Of a stretch of 64,000 bases of DNA, positions 43,589-54,094 are shown in pieces. The stretch spans positions 56,047 through 120,046 of the forward strand of contig JAABRT010000003.1 in the NCBI GenBank assembly GCA_011390805.1, given 5' to 3'. Made by a program: the position numbers and the translations under genes. The notes beneath the pieces are model-generated. The model had not been told where the DNA came from and searched no databases. It saw only the letters and a list, made by a program, of their open reading frames with translations. Position 1 is the stretch's first letter. Every line of letters begins with the position of its first letter. The DNA comes from Gemmatimonas sp. (GTDB lineage: Bacteria; Gemmatimonadota; Gemmatimonadetes; Gemmatimonadales; Gemmatimonadaceae).

Positions 43589-44355
43589 ACCGTCTTGCAT
43601 CCAAGGCCGCCATCGTGACCGGCGGCGCCGTAGGCATTGGTCGCGCGTGCGTGCTGCGAATGGCGCAGGAAGGCGCGAAGGTCGCGATTTTTGACGTGCT
43701 CGAAGCAGAAGGACACAGTCTCGCGCACGAGCTCTCAGCGCTGGGTCACGAGGTCGCGTTCCTGAACGTCAACGTGACTGACGAAGCGGCCATGAAAACG
43801 GCCATCGACGAAGTTGCGTCGCGGTTTGGCGGCTTGCACATCATGGTGAACAACGCCGGCATTTCGGGAACGCCAAGTCCCACCGATCAGGTGAGCGAAG
43901 CCGACTGGGATCATGTGCAGGCGGTGAATGTGAAGGGTGTGTTTTTTGGCACCAAGCACGCTATCCCGCATCTGCGCGCGGCCAAGGGTGGATCGATCAT
44001 TAACCTGTCGTCCATTGCCGGTCTCATTGGCGTAGGCAATCTCGGTCCGTATCACGCGTCAAAGGGTGCGGTGCGGTTAATGAGCAAGAACGACGCGATC
44101 ACGTACGCCGCTGAGGGAATACGCGTAAACTCCATTCATCCCGCGTACATCTGGACGCCAATGGTTGAAAATCATTTGCGTGCCACCGCACCTGATCTTG
44201 AGGCCGCCAAAAAAGCGGCGGGGGAAGTGCACCCGGTTGGTCACATGGGTGAGCCCGATGATATCGCGTGGGCTGTGGTGTATCTGGCGTCCGACGAAGC
44301 GAAGTTTGTTACGGGTACTGAGCTGGTGGTCGACGGTGGCTACACGGCGCGATGA
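43585..44355 (+). CDS. Short-chain dehydrogenase/reductase
   Basis: A 256-residue classical SDR. The NAD-binding motif is AAIVTGGAVGIGRACVLRM (TGxxxGxG); then IMVNNAGISG; catalytic Ser in IINLSSIAG; YHASKGAV (Tyr and Lys). The C-terminal VNSIHPAYIWTPMV and FVTGTELVVDGGYTAR complete the pattern. The acidic Asp following strand 2 (IFDVLEAEG) predicts NAD rather than NADP. Closest character is to 3-alpha-hydroxysteroid or cyclopentanol dehydrogenases, but the substrate is not fixed by sequence. Its stop directly abuts the ATPase start (TGAATG). Confidence 0.9.
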   Translation: MNRLASKAAIVTGGAVGIGRACVLRMAQEGAKVAIFDVLEAEGHSLAHELSALGHEVAFLNVNVTDEAAMKTAIDEVASRFGGLHIMVNNAGISGTPSPTDQVSEADWDHVQAVNVKGVFFGTKHAIPHLRAAKGGSIINLSSIAGLIGVGNLGPYHASKGAVRLMSKNDAITYAAEGIRVNSIHPAYIWTPMVENHLRATAPDLEAAKKAAGEVHPVGHMGEPDDIAWAVVYLASDEAKFVTGTELVVDGGYTAR

Positions 44356-47106
44356 ATGCGCGTCGGTAATCCACACGCGCTGCACGCCAATGACTGCCTG
44401 GCCGCGCTCGAGGCCAGCGTCAATGGGCTGACGGGGGCCGAAGCCGCCAGACGACTTGCAGAACACGGCCCTAATCGCCTGCCGGAAGTTCGGGTACGTG
44501 GACCGCTGCGCCGCTTTCTTGCGCAGTTCAACAACGTGTTGATTTACGTGCTGCTCGGCGCGGCGGTTGTCACGGCAGCGCTGCAGCATTTCATCGACAC
44601 CGGCGTGATTCTGGCCGTTGTGCTGGCCAACGCGATTATCGGCTTTGTGCAGGAGGGCAAAGCCGAGTCAGCAATGACCGCCATTCGCGACATGCTTGCC
44701 CCACGGGCCGCAGTGCGACGCGATGGACAACGCACCACCGTTGACGGTGCAGAGCTCGTGCCGGGCGACATTGTTTTGCTCGAAGCGGGTGACAAAGTGC
44801 CCGCCGACCTGCGCATTCTTGAAGCGCGTGGACTGGGTGCACAGGAAGCAATACTCACCGGCGAGTCTGTACCGGTTGAAAAATCGGAACAGCCGGTAGC
44901 GGCCGATGCGCCGCTGGGCGACCGGCGGTCCATGCTCTGGTCGGGCACACTCGTCACACAGGGCACCGCGCTTGGCGTCGTGGTGGAAACCGGTCAGGGC
45001 ACCGAAATCGGACGCATCGGTGGTCTGCTCGCGGGCGTGCAACAGCTCACGACGCCGCTCGTGCAGAAGATGGACCACTTCGCGCGCTGGTTGACGTTTC
45101 TGATTCTGCTGGTGTCAGCGCTGTTGCTCGTGTACGGATATTTCGTAGATCACTATGAATTCGGTGACATGTTCATGGTGGTGGTTGGCATTGCCGTGGC
45201 GGCGATTCCGGAAGGGTTGCCAGCGGTCATGACGATCACACTGGCCATCGGAGTGCAAGCGATGGCCACTCGCAATGCCATCGTCCGCCGGTTGCCCGCG
45301 ATCGAATCCATCGGTTCTGTGTCGGTTATCTGCAGCGACAAAACCGGAACACTGACGCGCAATCAAATGGTCGTCACCACTGCGCTCACGCCCAATGCAA
45401 TGTACGCGGTACATGGTAACGGCTACGAACCCGGTGGGGATATCGATCGGGTGCGCGAGCAAGAGTTCGCGGTGCAGCATGAAGCCACAGCGACAGGTTC
45501 AGCGACGGGCGAGCGCATAACGCTGGGCAGTACGCCTTCAGCGAGCGACCTCACCGCGTTAGCTCGAGCGGCGGCACTCTGCAACGACGCTGCGTTGCAT
45601 CACAGGGACGGCACATGGATGGTGGAGGGCGACCCCATGGAAGGCGCGTTGCTCGCCTTCTCCGGCAAGGTGGGACGCACGCACGCCGCACAGCGCCTCG
45701 ACGCGATTCCGTTTGACAGTCGTCATCGATTCATGGCGGTGCTGTCATCGGGTGAACAGGGCCGGGTGACATACGTAAAGGGTGCGCCGGAGCGCGTACT
45801 GCGCATGTGCCGGGATATCGACCTGAAACACTGGCATGCTCAGGCCGAAGCGATGGCGCGAAAAGGATTGCGCGTGCTGGCGCTCGCTGAACGACAGGAG
45901 GCGGGCGAGAAGATCGACGCGTCGACACTTGACGGCACGCTCACGTTGCTCGGCCTCTTGGGTTTAATAGACCCGCCCCGCCCTGAAGCCATCGCTGCAG
46001 TCGCTGCGTGTCGTGGCGCCGGCATCCGTGTGAAGATGATCACCGGTGATCACGCGGGCACGGCCGCTGCGATTGCAAAACAAATTGGTCTGGAAAACTC
46101 CACGCGTGTACTCACCGGCGCTGATCTCGATCGTATCGACGACGCCACGCTTGCCATGGAAGTGTCGAACGTTGACGTCTTTGCCCGCACCAGCCCCGAG
46201 CACAAGTTGCGTCTGGTAACCGCACTGCAAGCCAACGGACTGTCTGTTGCCATGACGGGCGACGGCGTGAACGATGCGCCGGCACTCAAGCGGGCCGACG
46301 CAGGAATTGCCATGGGGCTCAAAGGCTCCGAGGCGGCCAAGGAAGCAGCTGATCTTGTGCTGGCCGATGACAACTTTGCGACCATCGCGTCGGCAGTACG
46401 CGAAGGACGCACCGTGTACGACAATCTCACGAAAGTGATCAGCTGGACACTGCCCACCAACGCCGGCGAATCGCTCACGATCATTGTAGCGCTGCTCGCC
46501 GGACTCTCGTTGCCCGTAACGGCCGTACAGATCCTGTGGATCAACCTGATCACTGCCAGCACACTCGGCCTGGCGCTGGCGTTTGAACCAACGGAGGCCG
46601 GTACTATGGCGCGTCCTCCGCGACACCGCGACGCACCGATTCTTTCGGGTGCGCTGGTGTGGCACGTACTGTTTGTTGGACTGCTCTTTCTGGCTGCGGT
46701 CTTCGGAATCTTCACCTACGCCATGGACCGCGGATATTCACTGGCGCTGGCGCAAACGATGGCCATGAACACGCTGGTGGTACTCGAAATTTTTCATCTG
46801 TTCTATATCCGCAACATTTACAGCACCTCACTGGGCTGGGACACGGTGCGGGGCACAAAAGTGGTGTGGATTGTTGTGGTTGTCGTTACTGTGGCGCAGT
46901 TCGCCGTCACCTATGTGCCTACACTGCAGTCCATACTCGGCACACAGTCCGTCGCGTTGTTCGACGGGCTGCTCATTGTTGTTGTTGGCGTGATCTTCTT
47001 CGCCCTGGTGGAAATTGAAAAACAGATACGACTGGGACTCAGCGGTGATGGCACTCCTGAAAAGCACGCAGCTTCGAATAACCCGCCGCCATATCAGCTT
47101 CGCTGA
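44356..47106 (+). CDS. Cation-transporting P-type ATPase (PacL/Ca2+ type, P2)
   Basis: A 916-residue pump. The N-terminal cation ATPase domain ([20 protein letters not shown]) precedes ten transmembrane segments. Key motifs: [11 protein letters not shown] (actuator), [17 protein letters not shown] (M4, calcium-type), [12 protein letters not shown] with phosphorylated Asp about 328, [20 protein letters not shown] (hinge). The PEGL motif and absence of a heavy-metal-binding domain place it with P2-type Ca2+ or related pumps; the exact ion is uncertain. It follows the SDR gene with no gap, and its end overlaps the convergent chemoreceptor gene by 13 bp. Confidence 0.93.
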   Translation: MRVGNPHALHANDCLAALEASVNGLTGAEAARRLAEHGPNRLPEVRVRGPLRRFLAQFNNVLIYVLLGAAVVTAALQHFIDTGVILAVVLANAIIGFVQEGKAESAMTAIRDMLAPRAAVRRDGQRTTVDGAELVPGDIVLLEAGDKVPADLRILEARGLGAQEAILTGESVPVEKSEQPVAADAPLGDRRSMLWSGTLVTQGTALGVVVETGQGTEIGRIGGLLAGVQQLTTPLVQKMDHFARWLTFLILLVSALLLVYGYFVDHYEFGDMFMVVVGIAVAAIPEGLPAVMTITLAIGVQAMATRNAIVRRLPAIESIGSVSVICSDKTGTLTRNQMVVTTALTPNAMYAVHGNGYEPGGDIDRVREQEFAVQHEATATGSATGERITLGSTPSASDLTALARAAALCNDAALHHRDGTWMVEGDPMEGALLAFSGKVGRTHAAQRLDAIPFDSRHRFMAVLSSGEQGRVTYVKGAPERVLRMCRDIDLKHWHAQAEAMARKGLRVLALAERQEAGEKIDASTLDGTLTLLGLLGLIDPPRPEAIAAVAACRGAGIRVKMITGDHAGTAAAIAKQIGLENSTRVLTGADLDRIDDATLAMEVSNVDVFARTSPEHKLRLVTALQANGLSVAMTGDGVNDAPALKRADAGIAMGLKGSEAAKEAADLVLADDNFATIASAVREGRTVYDNLTKVISWTLPTNAGESLTIIVALLAGLSLPVTAVQILWINLITASTLGLALAFEPTEAGTMARPPRHRDAPILSGALVWHVLFVGLLFLAAVFGIFTYAMDRGYSLALAQTMAMNTLVVLEIFHLFYIRNIYSTSLGWDTVRGTKVVWIVVVVVTVAQFAVTYVPTLQSILGTQSVALFDGLLIVVVGVIFFALVEIEKQIRLGLSGDGTPEKHAASNNPPPYQLR

Positions 47107-48395
47107 GTACGAATTACCTGGAGAAACCGATCAACTTCAGCACGCAGCACTTCGGCCATGCGGGACAGATCGTCGGCCGCGCCGAGCATTTGTCCCGCTG
47201 CATCACTGGTTTCGCGAACGGCTTCGGAGACGGTAGTGATGCCACTTGTCACATCCCGCGTACCGAACGCGGCGTCGTGAATGTTGCGATTGATTTCCGT
47301 TGTTGCGTCACGCTGTTCTGACACGGCTACACACACCGACCGCGACAGATCGTTGACATGACGCACGGTTCCGCTGATATCGTCAATCGACGTAACAACA
47401 AGTCCTGTCGCACCCTGAATGGCCATGACCTGCTGCTCAATCTCGCTGGTAGCGCGCCCAGCCTGGGTGGCCAGATTTTTTACCTCAGCTGCTACCACAC
47501 CAAAGCCGCGTCCTACTTCCCCCACGCGAGCAGCCTCAATCGCCGCGTTGAGTGCGAGCAACTTGGTTTGCGTTGAGATGTCGTTGATCAGCTTCACAAC
47601 ACGCGAAATCTGATCGGTGGCTACCGTGAGACTTGCGGCCGACTTGCTCGTACGCTGGGCTGCGGATACAGCGTCGTCGGATATCGCACGTGTCTCCAAC
47701 GCCTGGCGTTCGATTTCGCTCACCGTGGATGATATTTCCTCGGCCGCAGCGGCCACGGAATCCATGCTGTGGCTGGCCGTGGACGCGGCCTTGGCCACTG
47801 TCACGCTCTGTTCAGAGGTACGATCGGCAGTGGCTGAAAGCCCCTCGGCAGTCGCCCGGGCCTCGGTCGCTGCGGCGGCTACGTTTTCAACCACCACTTT
47901 GATTGCAGCCTCGAAGTCATCGGCCAGGCGCAGTCGGCTGCGTGCCGCTTCGTCGAGCTGCACAGCGCCGGAATGCATCTGTTCCGATGCATTGTTGATA
48001 AGTGTTGCGGCCGTTCGATACGTGCCGAGCAGTCCGCGCAACAGGACACGCCGATAAAACTTCCCCTCTGAGGCGTGCTGCAAGGCGGCACTCGACTCAC
48101 GCACGAATGCATCCGACAGATCGAGCAGATGGTTGACGGCCTGCACCAGCTCAGCCAATGGCCCGTCGTGCGGCACGCCGAGCACGCGTGGCTCAAGATT
48201 GCCGGCGGCAGCCTCCCGTGCCACGTTGCAGACGTTGGCCACACCTGTCCGGTACAGTGCGAGTTCGCTGCGCAGCGCATCACGCTCGGCGGTAAGCGTA
48301 TTGCGTTCGGCGGTGAGCGCTTCACGCTCCGCGAGCCACGAATCTGACAACGTGATGGTGCCGGTGATTTTGGGATTGCGCGTCGCGGTGGTCAT
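47094..48395 (-). CDS. Soluble methyl-accepting chemotaxis protein
   Basis: A 433-residue chemoreceptor without any clear transmembrane helix. It starts MTTATRNPKITGTI; the ATG at 48395 overlaps the PAS gene stop (ATGA). A coiled coil with a repeated unit (LTAERNTLTAERDAL) leads into a HAMP-like part and the long signalling hairpin with LLALNAAIEAARVGEVGRGF as the tip, close to the canonical CheA/CheW-binding sequence. It probably acts in the cytoplasm and receives signals from the co-expressed PAS protein. An in-frame ATG six codons upstream is possible. Confidence 0.9.
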   Translation of the reverse strand: MTTATRNPKITGTITLSDSWLAEREALTAERNTLTAERDALRSELALYRTGVANVCNVAREAAAGNLEPRVLGVPHDGPLAELVQAVNHLLDLSDAFVRESSAALQHASEGKFYRRVLLRGLLGTYRTAATLINNASEQMHSGAVQLDEAARSRLRLADDFEAAIKVVVENVAAAATEARATAEGLSATADRTSEQSVTVAKAASTASHSMDSVAAAAEEISSTVSEIERQALETRAISDDAVSAAQRTSKSAASLTVATDQISRVVKLINDISTQTKLLALNAAIEAARVGEVGRGFGVVAAEVKNLATQAGRATSEIEQQVMAIQGATGLVVTSIDDISGTVRHVNDLSRSVCVAVSEQRDATTEINRNIHDAAFGTRDVTSGITTVSEAVRETSDAAGQMLGAADDLSRMAEVLRAEVDRFLQVIRTQRS

Positions 48396-48925
48396 TTGAG
48401 CGTCCAGACCCATTCGTCGTAGGATTTTCCTGCGTCGCTCAACGTCGTAGCGAGCAGCTCTGAGGAAGTGCGCAGTCCGAACGCGCGATCAGTGTGGGCC
48501 CGTTCAACTGCAAGCAGTGCGTTGTAAATCGGCAGCACCTGATTGATCGCACTGCGGTCGGGAACGCGACGATTGGAGTGAAAGCCAATTGTAGTGCCGT
48601 CAGGTCCGCGCGTGGGCGTCATGTGCGCCAGCACCCAGTAGTTGTCGCCGTTGCACGCCATGTTGTTCACATACGCAAAGATTTCGTGGCCGGCGAGCAA
48701 CCGGTCCCACGCCAACTTGAAAACCGCGCGTGGCATATCCGGGTGACGGATGAGGCTATGTGGCGCGCCGAGCACGTCGGCTTCGGCGTAACCGGAGACG
48801 CGCAGAAAAACGTGATTGGCGTACAGGATTTTTCCGGTCACATCGGTTTTGCTCACGATGATTTCATCGTCGGCAAAAAACCGTTCATGACCCGTGGGTG
48901 CGACGCGTGGCCGGGCAATGGACAT
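48392..48925 (-). CDS. PAS domain protein (Aer-like sensor half)
   Basis: A 177-residue protein. Residues 10-120 are a PAS fold of the Aer type: DDEIIVSKTDVTGKILYANH, SGYAEADVLGAPHSLIRHPD, then VNNMACNGDNYWVLAHMTP, the segment that holds FAD in Aer-like receptors. Aer proteins are normally one chain with a chemoreceptor domain. Here the receptor is a separate protein encoded by the next gene with a 4-bp overlap. A redox or energy-taxis sensing role is inferred. The helical C-terminus may bind the chemoreceptor. Confidence 0.85.
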   Translation of the reverse strand: MSIARPRVAPTGHERFFADDEIIVSKTDVTGKILYANHVFLRVSGYAEADVLGAPHSLIRHPDMPRAVFKLAWDRLLAGHEIFAYVNNMACNGDNYWVLAHMTPTRGPDGTTIGFHSNRRVPDRSAINQVLPIYNALLAVERAHTDRAFGLRTSSELLATTLSDAGKSYDEWVWTLK

Positions 48926-49167
48926 TGGAGTCTCAGCGGGTGTGAGAAGTGCGAATGTCCACAGATCTCGTCATCAGGATCCGCGCACTTCATCAGGGAA
49001 ACCCCGACTTTGGGGCCGGTCGCCTCGCAAACACCCGTCGGTGCCCCAAGGACATTCCTGATCAGCCGTGCAAAGCCTGTGGGCGCGCCGTTCGGCAAGG
49101 CCGTTATCTGGCGCTGGAGCGGTGCGCCGTCACAGATTGGGGAGTGCTTTTCCCTCTTCCCGCCTGA
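48926..49167. other. Divergent promoter region of the PAS and kinase genes
   Basis: About 240 bp between divergent starts. A small plus-strand frame (48949-49167, Cys-rich) ends just before the kinase ATG, but I see no reason to call it a gene. Confidence 0.3.
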
Positions 49168-52100
49168 ATGACCGATCGCTTCCGCGCTCGCCTCGAAGCC
49201 GCGCTCTCCGACATCTACACGTTTGAATCCGAGCTGGGTGGCGGCGGCATGTCGCGCACCTATCTCGCGCATGAGCAGTCGCTCGACCGTCGCGTGGTGG
49301 TAAAGGTGTTGTCGCCGGAGTTGCTGGAAGGGTTGAGCATCGAGCGATTCAAGCGTGAAGTGCTGATGGCGGCCAAGCTGCAGCATCCGCACGTGGTGCC
49401 CGTACTGGCGTCGGGCGATGCCGACGGACTGCCGTGGTTCTCCATGCCTTACGTGGAAGGCGAGTCACTGCGGCAGCGCATGTTGCGCGGACAGCTGTCG
49501 CTTGATCAGGCGATGGGCATTTTGCGCGATGTGGCGCGTGCGCTGGCCTACGCGCATGGGCACGGCATTGTGCATCGGGACATCAAGCCCGACAACGTGC
49601 TGCTTTCGGGTGAGAGCGCGACGGTCACCGATTTCGGTATCGCCAAAGCCATCTCGGCGTCGCGGGCAGACGCCAACAGCACGGCGCTCACGCAGGCGGG
49701 CATGGCCATTGGCACTCCTGCCTACATGGCGCCCGAACAGGCGGCGGCCGATCCTGATCTTGATCATCGCGCCGATCTGTACGCGTTTGGTGCGATGGCG
49801 TTTGAACTGCTCACGGGCGAGCAGCTGTTCAGCAATAGAACGCCCGCGCGCGTACTGGCCGCCCATCTGGGTGAACAGCCGCGGGACATCCGTGAACTGA
49901 AGCCGGATTTGCCGGCCGAACTGGCCTCGCTGGTGAATCAGTGCCTGGCCAAGGAGCCCGAAGCACGCCCGCACGATGCGGTAGCGATTGTGCGTCAGCT
50001 TGATGCGGTGTTCAGCAGCGGCGCCGCCAGCGGAACAGCGTCTTCCGGCGTAACGCGCATCAGGCTCGGCCGCGCGCTCGCCGTGTGGGCTGGCAGTTCG
50101 GCTGTGCTGCTGGGTGCAGTCTGGGCGGCCACCGAGTTTGTGGGGCTGCCCACGTGGGCGTTCTCCGGTGCGGTGGGCCTTACACTTGCCGGGCTTCCAG
50201 CAGTGCTGGGCACGTGGTGGGTGCAGCGTACAGCGCGGCGTGTGGCCCGCTCTGCACCGACGCTCACGCCGGGTGGCACCATGCGGCCGGTGGGCACGAT
50301 GGCAACCATGGCACTCAAGGTGAGTCCGCATGTGTCGTGGACTCGCACCTGGCGTGCCGGCGCAGCGGCAGCTGGCATGCTGGCCTTGTTGGTGACCGCG
50401 TTTGTCACCACGCGCGCACTCGGCGTCGGACCGGCTGCATCGTTGATGGGGAAAGGTTCGTTTGGCGAACGCGAGACGGTGGTGGTGGCTGACTTCCGTC
50501 CGCCGGCTGATGACTCGCTTATCGGAAGTACGGTGGCGGAGGCACTTCGTACGGACCTCGCGCAGTCACCCAATCTCGCGGTGCTCACGCGCGCTACCGT
50601 GCGCGACATTCTCGATCGCATGCAGCGTCCGCGCGAAAGTGTGGTGTACTTTCCGCTCGCCCGCGAAATCGCGACGCGTGAAGGCGCACGCGCTGTTGTT
50701 GACGGCGAAATCGTGCGGCTTGGCACAAGCTATGTGATCTCAGCGCGACAGGTCTCATCACTCGACGGCAGTGAACTGGCAACGTTCCGGGAAACCGCGT
50801 CGGATGAAGCGGCGCTCGTTCCGTCAGTTGGCGCGCTGTCGCGCAGTATCCGCGAAAGGGTTGGTGAGTCGCTCAAAGGCATTCGCCGCACCGCGCCACT
50901 CGAACGCGTGACCACCTCATCGCTGCCGGCGTTGCGCAAGTATGTGGAGGCAACGCGTCTGCAAGGCGCAACAGGTGAAACCGACCGCGCGCTGCAGCTG
51001 CTGGAAGAGGCGGTGGCGCTCGACAGCACCTTTGCCATGGCGTGGCGACGCATTGCGGTCATCATCAACAACGCAGGCGGTGGCGAGCGTGCCCGGACCG
51101 CGATCGAGACCGCGATGCGCTTCCGTGATCGACTGAGTGACGAAGAGCGTGCGTTCACCGAGGGGTACTATTACACGCGCGGTGCAGAGCCTGATTATGA
51201 AAAAGCAGCGGCGGCGTATGAGGAGGTGTTGCGTCGTGATTCCATGAACTCCACGGCGCTCAACAATCTGTCGGTGATCTACACTGATCTGCGCCGGTAC
51301 GACGAAGCGGCAAAGCTTTTGTATCGATCACTGTCCAGCGGGACAGCCACGGGTTCGAACTTCACCAACAGTCTGCTGGTGGCGACAGCTTTGCGTGACA
51401 GCACAGCGGCGGACAGCGTTGCCACATTGTTTGCTCAGGCACTGCCTGATAACAGCAGTTTGTGGGAAGCGCGTTCCGTACAGGCGTATATTCGCGGACT
51501 GATTGACAGCAGCGTGGTGGAAGCACGTGCTATCGCGCGTTCGCCGCAGCCTGGACGTCAGGCATTCGTCACGTATGGTATTCTCTCTGACTGGTCAGTG
51601 CGGCGCGGCCGGCCCGGCGAAGCGCTGCGACAACTGGCAGCAATGCGCAAAGCGATGGCAGGCGGTACCACCAGCGGTGCGACAACAATGCAGCTACGTG
51701 TTGACTCTGCGTTTGCTCAGGTGTTCCTGTACGGGAATCCATCCGAAGCTGCAGTGCTTGCGCGACGCGCCATGGAACCCAACCTGGTGGACAGTCTTGC
51801 ACCGCAGGACAGAGCATGGGAAGCCGTGCTGGCTGCAGCGGCCTTCTCGGGCGATGCAGCGACCGCCCGTATTGCCCATGCGGGTTACGTTCGCGACCTG
51901 GCCGCAACCTCTCCCATGCGTGAATGGACTGACGCACGCGCCAACGCCTTTCTGGCGATCGCCAACGCGGAGCACGAAGAAGCGATCAGACAGCTTCGCC
52001 TGGCGATCGCCGAACGGGCGTCACCGGACAACGAAGAAGCGTTTTTGATGGCCATGTCGCACGAGCGAGCCGGTCGGCCGGATTCTGCAGTTGTCTGGCT

Positions 52101-52332
52101 CAAACGTACGCTCACGACACCATCAATCGGACGATTGGATGGCCTGTATCTGCCAGCCGCGAAGCGACGCATCGCCGAGTTGCTCGATGCGAATGGTGAT
52201 GTGCGCGGTGCGATTGAGTACTACGAAGCGTTTCTCGCCGAGTGGACGCAACCGGAGCCTGAACAGGCGGAAATCGTGCGCGAAGTACAGAACCGTGTTG
52301 CTGCACTTCGCGCACGGTTGTCGCCGGGCTAA
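49168..52332 (+). CDS. Ser/Thr protein kinase with transmembrane segments and TPR domain
   Basis: A 1,054-residue kinase. The catalytic domain (about 15-275) has GGGGMSRTYLAHE, VVVKVL (ATP Lys), GIVHRDIKPDNVLL (about His136 to Leu146) and TDFGIAKA (Asp155), then APEQA. Two or more hydrophobic segments at about 295-425 anchor it to the membrane. The periplasmic or extracytoplasmic C-terminal half starts with a FlgO/adenylate-cyclase-like segment (VVVADFRPPADDSLIGSTVA) and continues with TPR-like helices (ALDSTFAMAWRRIAV). This architecture is very common in Gemmatimonadota and Acidobacteriota. Substrates are unknown. Confidence 0.92.
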   Translation: MTDRFRARLEAALSDIYTFESELGGGGMSRTYLAHEQSLDRRVVVKVLSPELLEGLSIERFKREVLMAAKLQHPHVVPVLASGDADGLPWFSMPYVEGESLRQRMLRGQLSLDQAMGILRDVARALAYAHGHGIVHRDIKPDNVLLSGESATVTDFGIAKAISASRADANSTALTQAGMAIGTPAYMAPEQAAADPDLDHRADLYAFGAMAFELLTGEQLFSNRTPARVLAAHLGEQPRDIRELKPDLPAELASLVNQCLAKEPEARPHDAVAIVRQLDAVFSSGAASGTASSGVTRIRLGRALAVWAGSSAVLLGAVWAATEFVGLPTWAFSGAVGLTLAGLPAVLGTWWVQRTARRVARSAPTLTPGGTMRPVGTMATMALKVSPHVSWTRTWRAGAAAAGMLALLVTAFVTTRALGVGPAASLMGKGSFGERETVVVADFRPPADDSLIGSTVAEALRTDLAQSPNLAVLTRATVRDILDRMQRPRESVVYFPLAREIATREGARAVVDGEIVRLGTSYVISARQVSSLDGSELATFRETASDEAALVPSVGALSRSIRERVGESLKGIRRTAPLERVTTSSLPALRKYVEATRLQGATGETDRALQLLEEAVALDSTFAMAWRRIAVIINNAGGGERARTAIETAMRFRDRLSDEERAFTEGYYYTRGAEPDYEKAAAAYEEVLRRDSMNSTALNNLSVIYTDLRRYDEAAKLLYRSLSSGTATGSNFTNSLLVATALRDSTAADSVATLFAQALPDNSSLWEARSVQAYIRGLIDSSVVEARAIARSPQPGRQAFVTYGILSDWSVRRGRPGEALRQLAAMRKAMAGGTTSGATTMQLRVDSAFAQVFLYGNPSEAAVLARRAMEPNLVDSLAPQDRAWEAVLAAAAFSGDAATARIAHAGYVRDLAATSPMREWTDARANAFLAIANAEHEEAIRQLRLAIAERASPDNEEAFLMAMSHERAGRPDSAVVWLKRTLTTPSIGRLDGLYLPAAKRRIAELLDANGDVRGAIEYYEAFLAEWTQPEPEQAEIVREVQNRVAALRARLSPG

Positions 52333-52435
52333 CTGTTTCGCGTCGTCGGCTTCCTGCGCGAGCGGACTGCCGTTCCTTGCACACCCTGTGGCATGGCGTG
52401 TGGCTCTGCCATAAACCGTTTCCGGGGAGAGCTCG

Positions 52436-52777
52436 CTACCCGCCGGCCATTGCTCCTACAACGAGCAGTGGCTCATCTCCCGAGCGAACACGCTCCGGCA
52501 ATGCATTATCGGGGGAGTCGTGCGACAAATCCCGCTCGCACGCATAGAACCGCACAAACGCGCGTCGCTTCTGCGTGACGTGATCCCGGATTGTGCCGCG
52601 CAGCATCGGATACTCTGCCTCGATCGCATCCAGCACATCGCGCAATGTCACAGCTTTGCCGGCGTCGCTGTTTGCATTCCCGACCAGGCGAGCATGCGCA
52701 TGCACGTCAATCTCCGACCCCACGTGGGCCAGCGCGCGCAAATGCGTAGGCAAGACAACACGAATCGCTCGCGACAT
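52436..52777 (-). CDS. MoaD/ThiS-like sulfur carrier protein
   Basis: A 113-residue ubiquitin-like protein ending in VVGAMAGG. The terminal Gly-Gly is the site of adenylation and thiocarboxylation. The first strand is [16 protein letters not shown]; then [20 protein letters not shown]. The start ATG at 52777 has GAGG seven bases upstream. It is the second gene of an operon with the BNR propeller gene. Its activating enzyme is very probably the MoeB-rhodanese protein encoded divergently upstream. The end product (molybdopterin, thiamine or a sulfur amino acid) cannot be told from sequence. Confidence 0.87.
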   Translation of the reverse strand: MSRAIRVVLPTHLRALAHVGSEIDVHAHARLVGNANSDAGKAVTLRDVLDAIEAEYPMLRGTIRDHVTQKRRAFVRFYACERDLSHDSPDNALPERVRSGDEPLLVVGAMAGG

Positions 52778-52786
52778 CAACGAGCC

Positions 52787-53920
52787 TCACACACGTGCAG
52801 GAGTGTTCGTCAGGGTTTGCACTTCCACCGACATCACGGGTGGCAAATCCCGAACGATCGCCGTCCAGTGATCTCCACTATCGCCCGACATATAGACCTG
52901 ACCACCACTGGTCCCAAAGTACACGCCGCACGATGGCATCTGATCAACCGCCATCGCATCGCGCAATACATTCACATAACAATCAGACTGAGGCAAACCA
53001 TCAGTCAACGCTTCCCACTCATGGCCCCCGGTACGGCTGCGATAGACGCGCAACTTGCCTTCCGGCGGGAAGTGATGTGAGTCGCTCGTGATCGGAACCA
53101 CATACACCGTTTCCGGCTCGTGCGCGTGAACCGCAATCGGGAAGCCGAAGTCGGTGGGCAGGTTGCCACTTACTTCGTGCCATTGATCACCGGCGTTGTC
53201 GCTCCGCATCACGTCCCAGTGTTTTTGCATGAACAACCGCTCCGGATGCGACGGATGCATGGCAATGCGATGCACACAGTGCCCAACCTCTGAGTCCTGA
53301 TCGGGAATTTCAGCGGAGCGCAGCCCCTTGTTGATCGGAATCCACGACTCACCACCGTCATCGGTGCGAAACGCGCCTGCGGCTGAGATCGCAATGTAGA
53401 TCCGCTGATCATTGGCCGGATCGAGCACAATAGTATGCAGACACAGCCCTCCCGCTCCCGGCTGCCACTGCGAGCCGGTGCCATGCTTGCGTAAACCAGA
53501 CAGCTCACGCCACGTCATGCCGCCGTCCGTTGACTTGAACAACGCGGCGTCCTCGACACCAGCGTACACCACATCACGCTCGGTCAACGATGGCTCCAGG
53601 TGCCACACGCGCTTGAATTCCCATGGATGCGGCGTGCCGTCGTACCACATATGGGTGCCCGTTTCACCATCGTACGTGAATTCGTTTCCGACGGGCGTCC
53701 ACGTCGTGCCCCCGTCATCTGAACGCTGAATGATCTGACCAAACCAGCCGCTGGATTGCGATGCATAAATGCGATCGGGATCTACCGGTGAGGCTTTCAT
53801 GTGATAGATCTCCCAGCCCGGAAAGTGCGGGCCCTCAACCGACCACTGCTCACGATCACCATCTGACGTCAGCACGAACGCGCCCTTGCGCGTTCCGACC
53901 AGCACTCGAACCCCCGTCAT
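52787..53920 (-). CDS. BNR/Asp-box beta-propeller protein (exo-alpha-sialidase-like fold)
   Basis: A 377-residue protein from the ATG at 53920, which has GGGAG eight bases upstream. An earlier ATG (53926) and TTG (53953) fit worse. It has no signal peptide. BNR repeats are visible: [75 protein letters not shown]. It opens [12 protein letters not shown], a signature of a family repeatedly encoded next to MoaD/ThiS-like genes. The role is unknown; the link suggests it acts with the sulfur carrier. Spacing to the MoaD start is 9 bp. Confidence 0.87.
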   Translation of the reverse strand: MTGVRVLVGTRKGAFVLTSDGDREQWSVEGPHFPGWEIYHMKASPVDPDRIYASQSSGWFGQIIQRSDDGGTTWTPVGNEFTYDGETGTHMWYDGTPHPWEFKRVWHLEPSLTERDVVYAGVEDAALFKSTDGGMTWRELSGLRKHGTGSQWQPGAGGLCLHTIVLDPANDQRIYIAISAAGAFRTDDGGESWIPINKGLRSAEIPDQDSEVGHCVHRIAMHPSHPERLFMQKHWDVMRSDNAGDQWHEVSGNLPTDFGFPIAVHAHEPETVYVVPITSDSHHFPPEGKLRVYRSRTGGHEWEALTDGLPQSDCYVNVLRDAMAVDQMPSCGVYFGTSGGQVYMSGDSGDHWTAIVRDLPPVMSVEVQTLTNTPARV

Positions 53921-54094
53921 GGGCATGCTCCCGTGGCTATCGGATATGTTCAACCGCGTTCAACACGCATGCCGGATGCATGCTCATGTGCACGTGCAAA
54001 GCGTTCGGGTTGCGTTTAAGGCAAATGACAGCAACGCGACAGTCGTACAATGCGATGATATTGCGATTTCCGCGAGCCTCGCGCAGCCTTCGGT

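Noticed and set aside
48949..49167. Cys-containing 72-residue frame before the Ser/Thr kinase
   Set aside because: It has a weak start, CxxC occurs only once, no known family, and it lies in a divergent promoter region.
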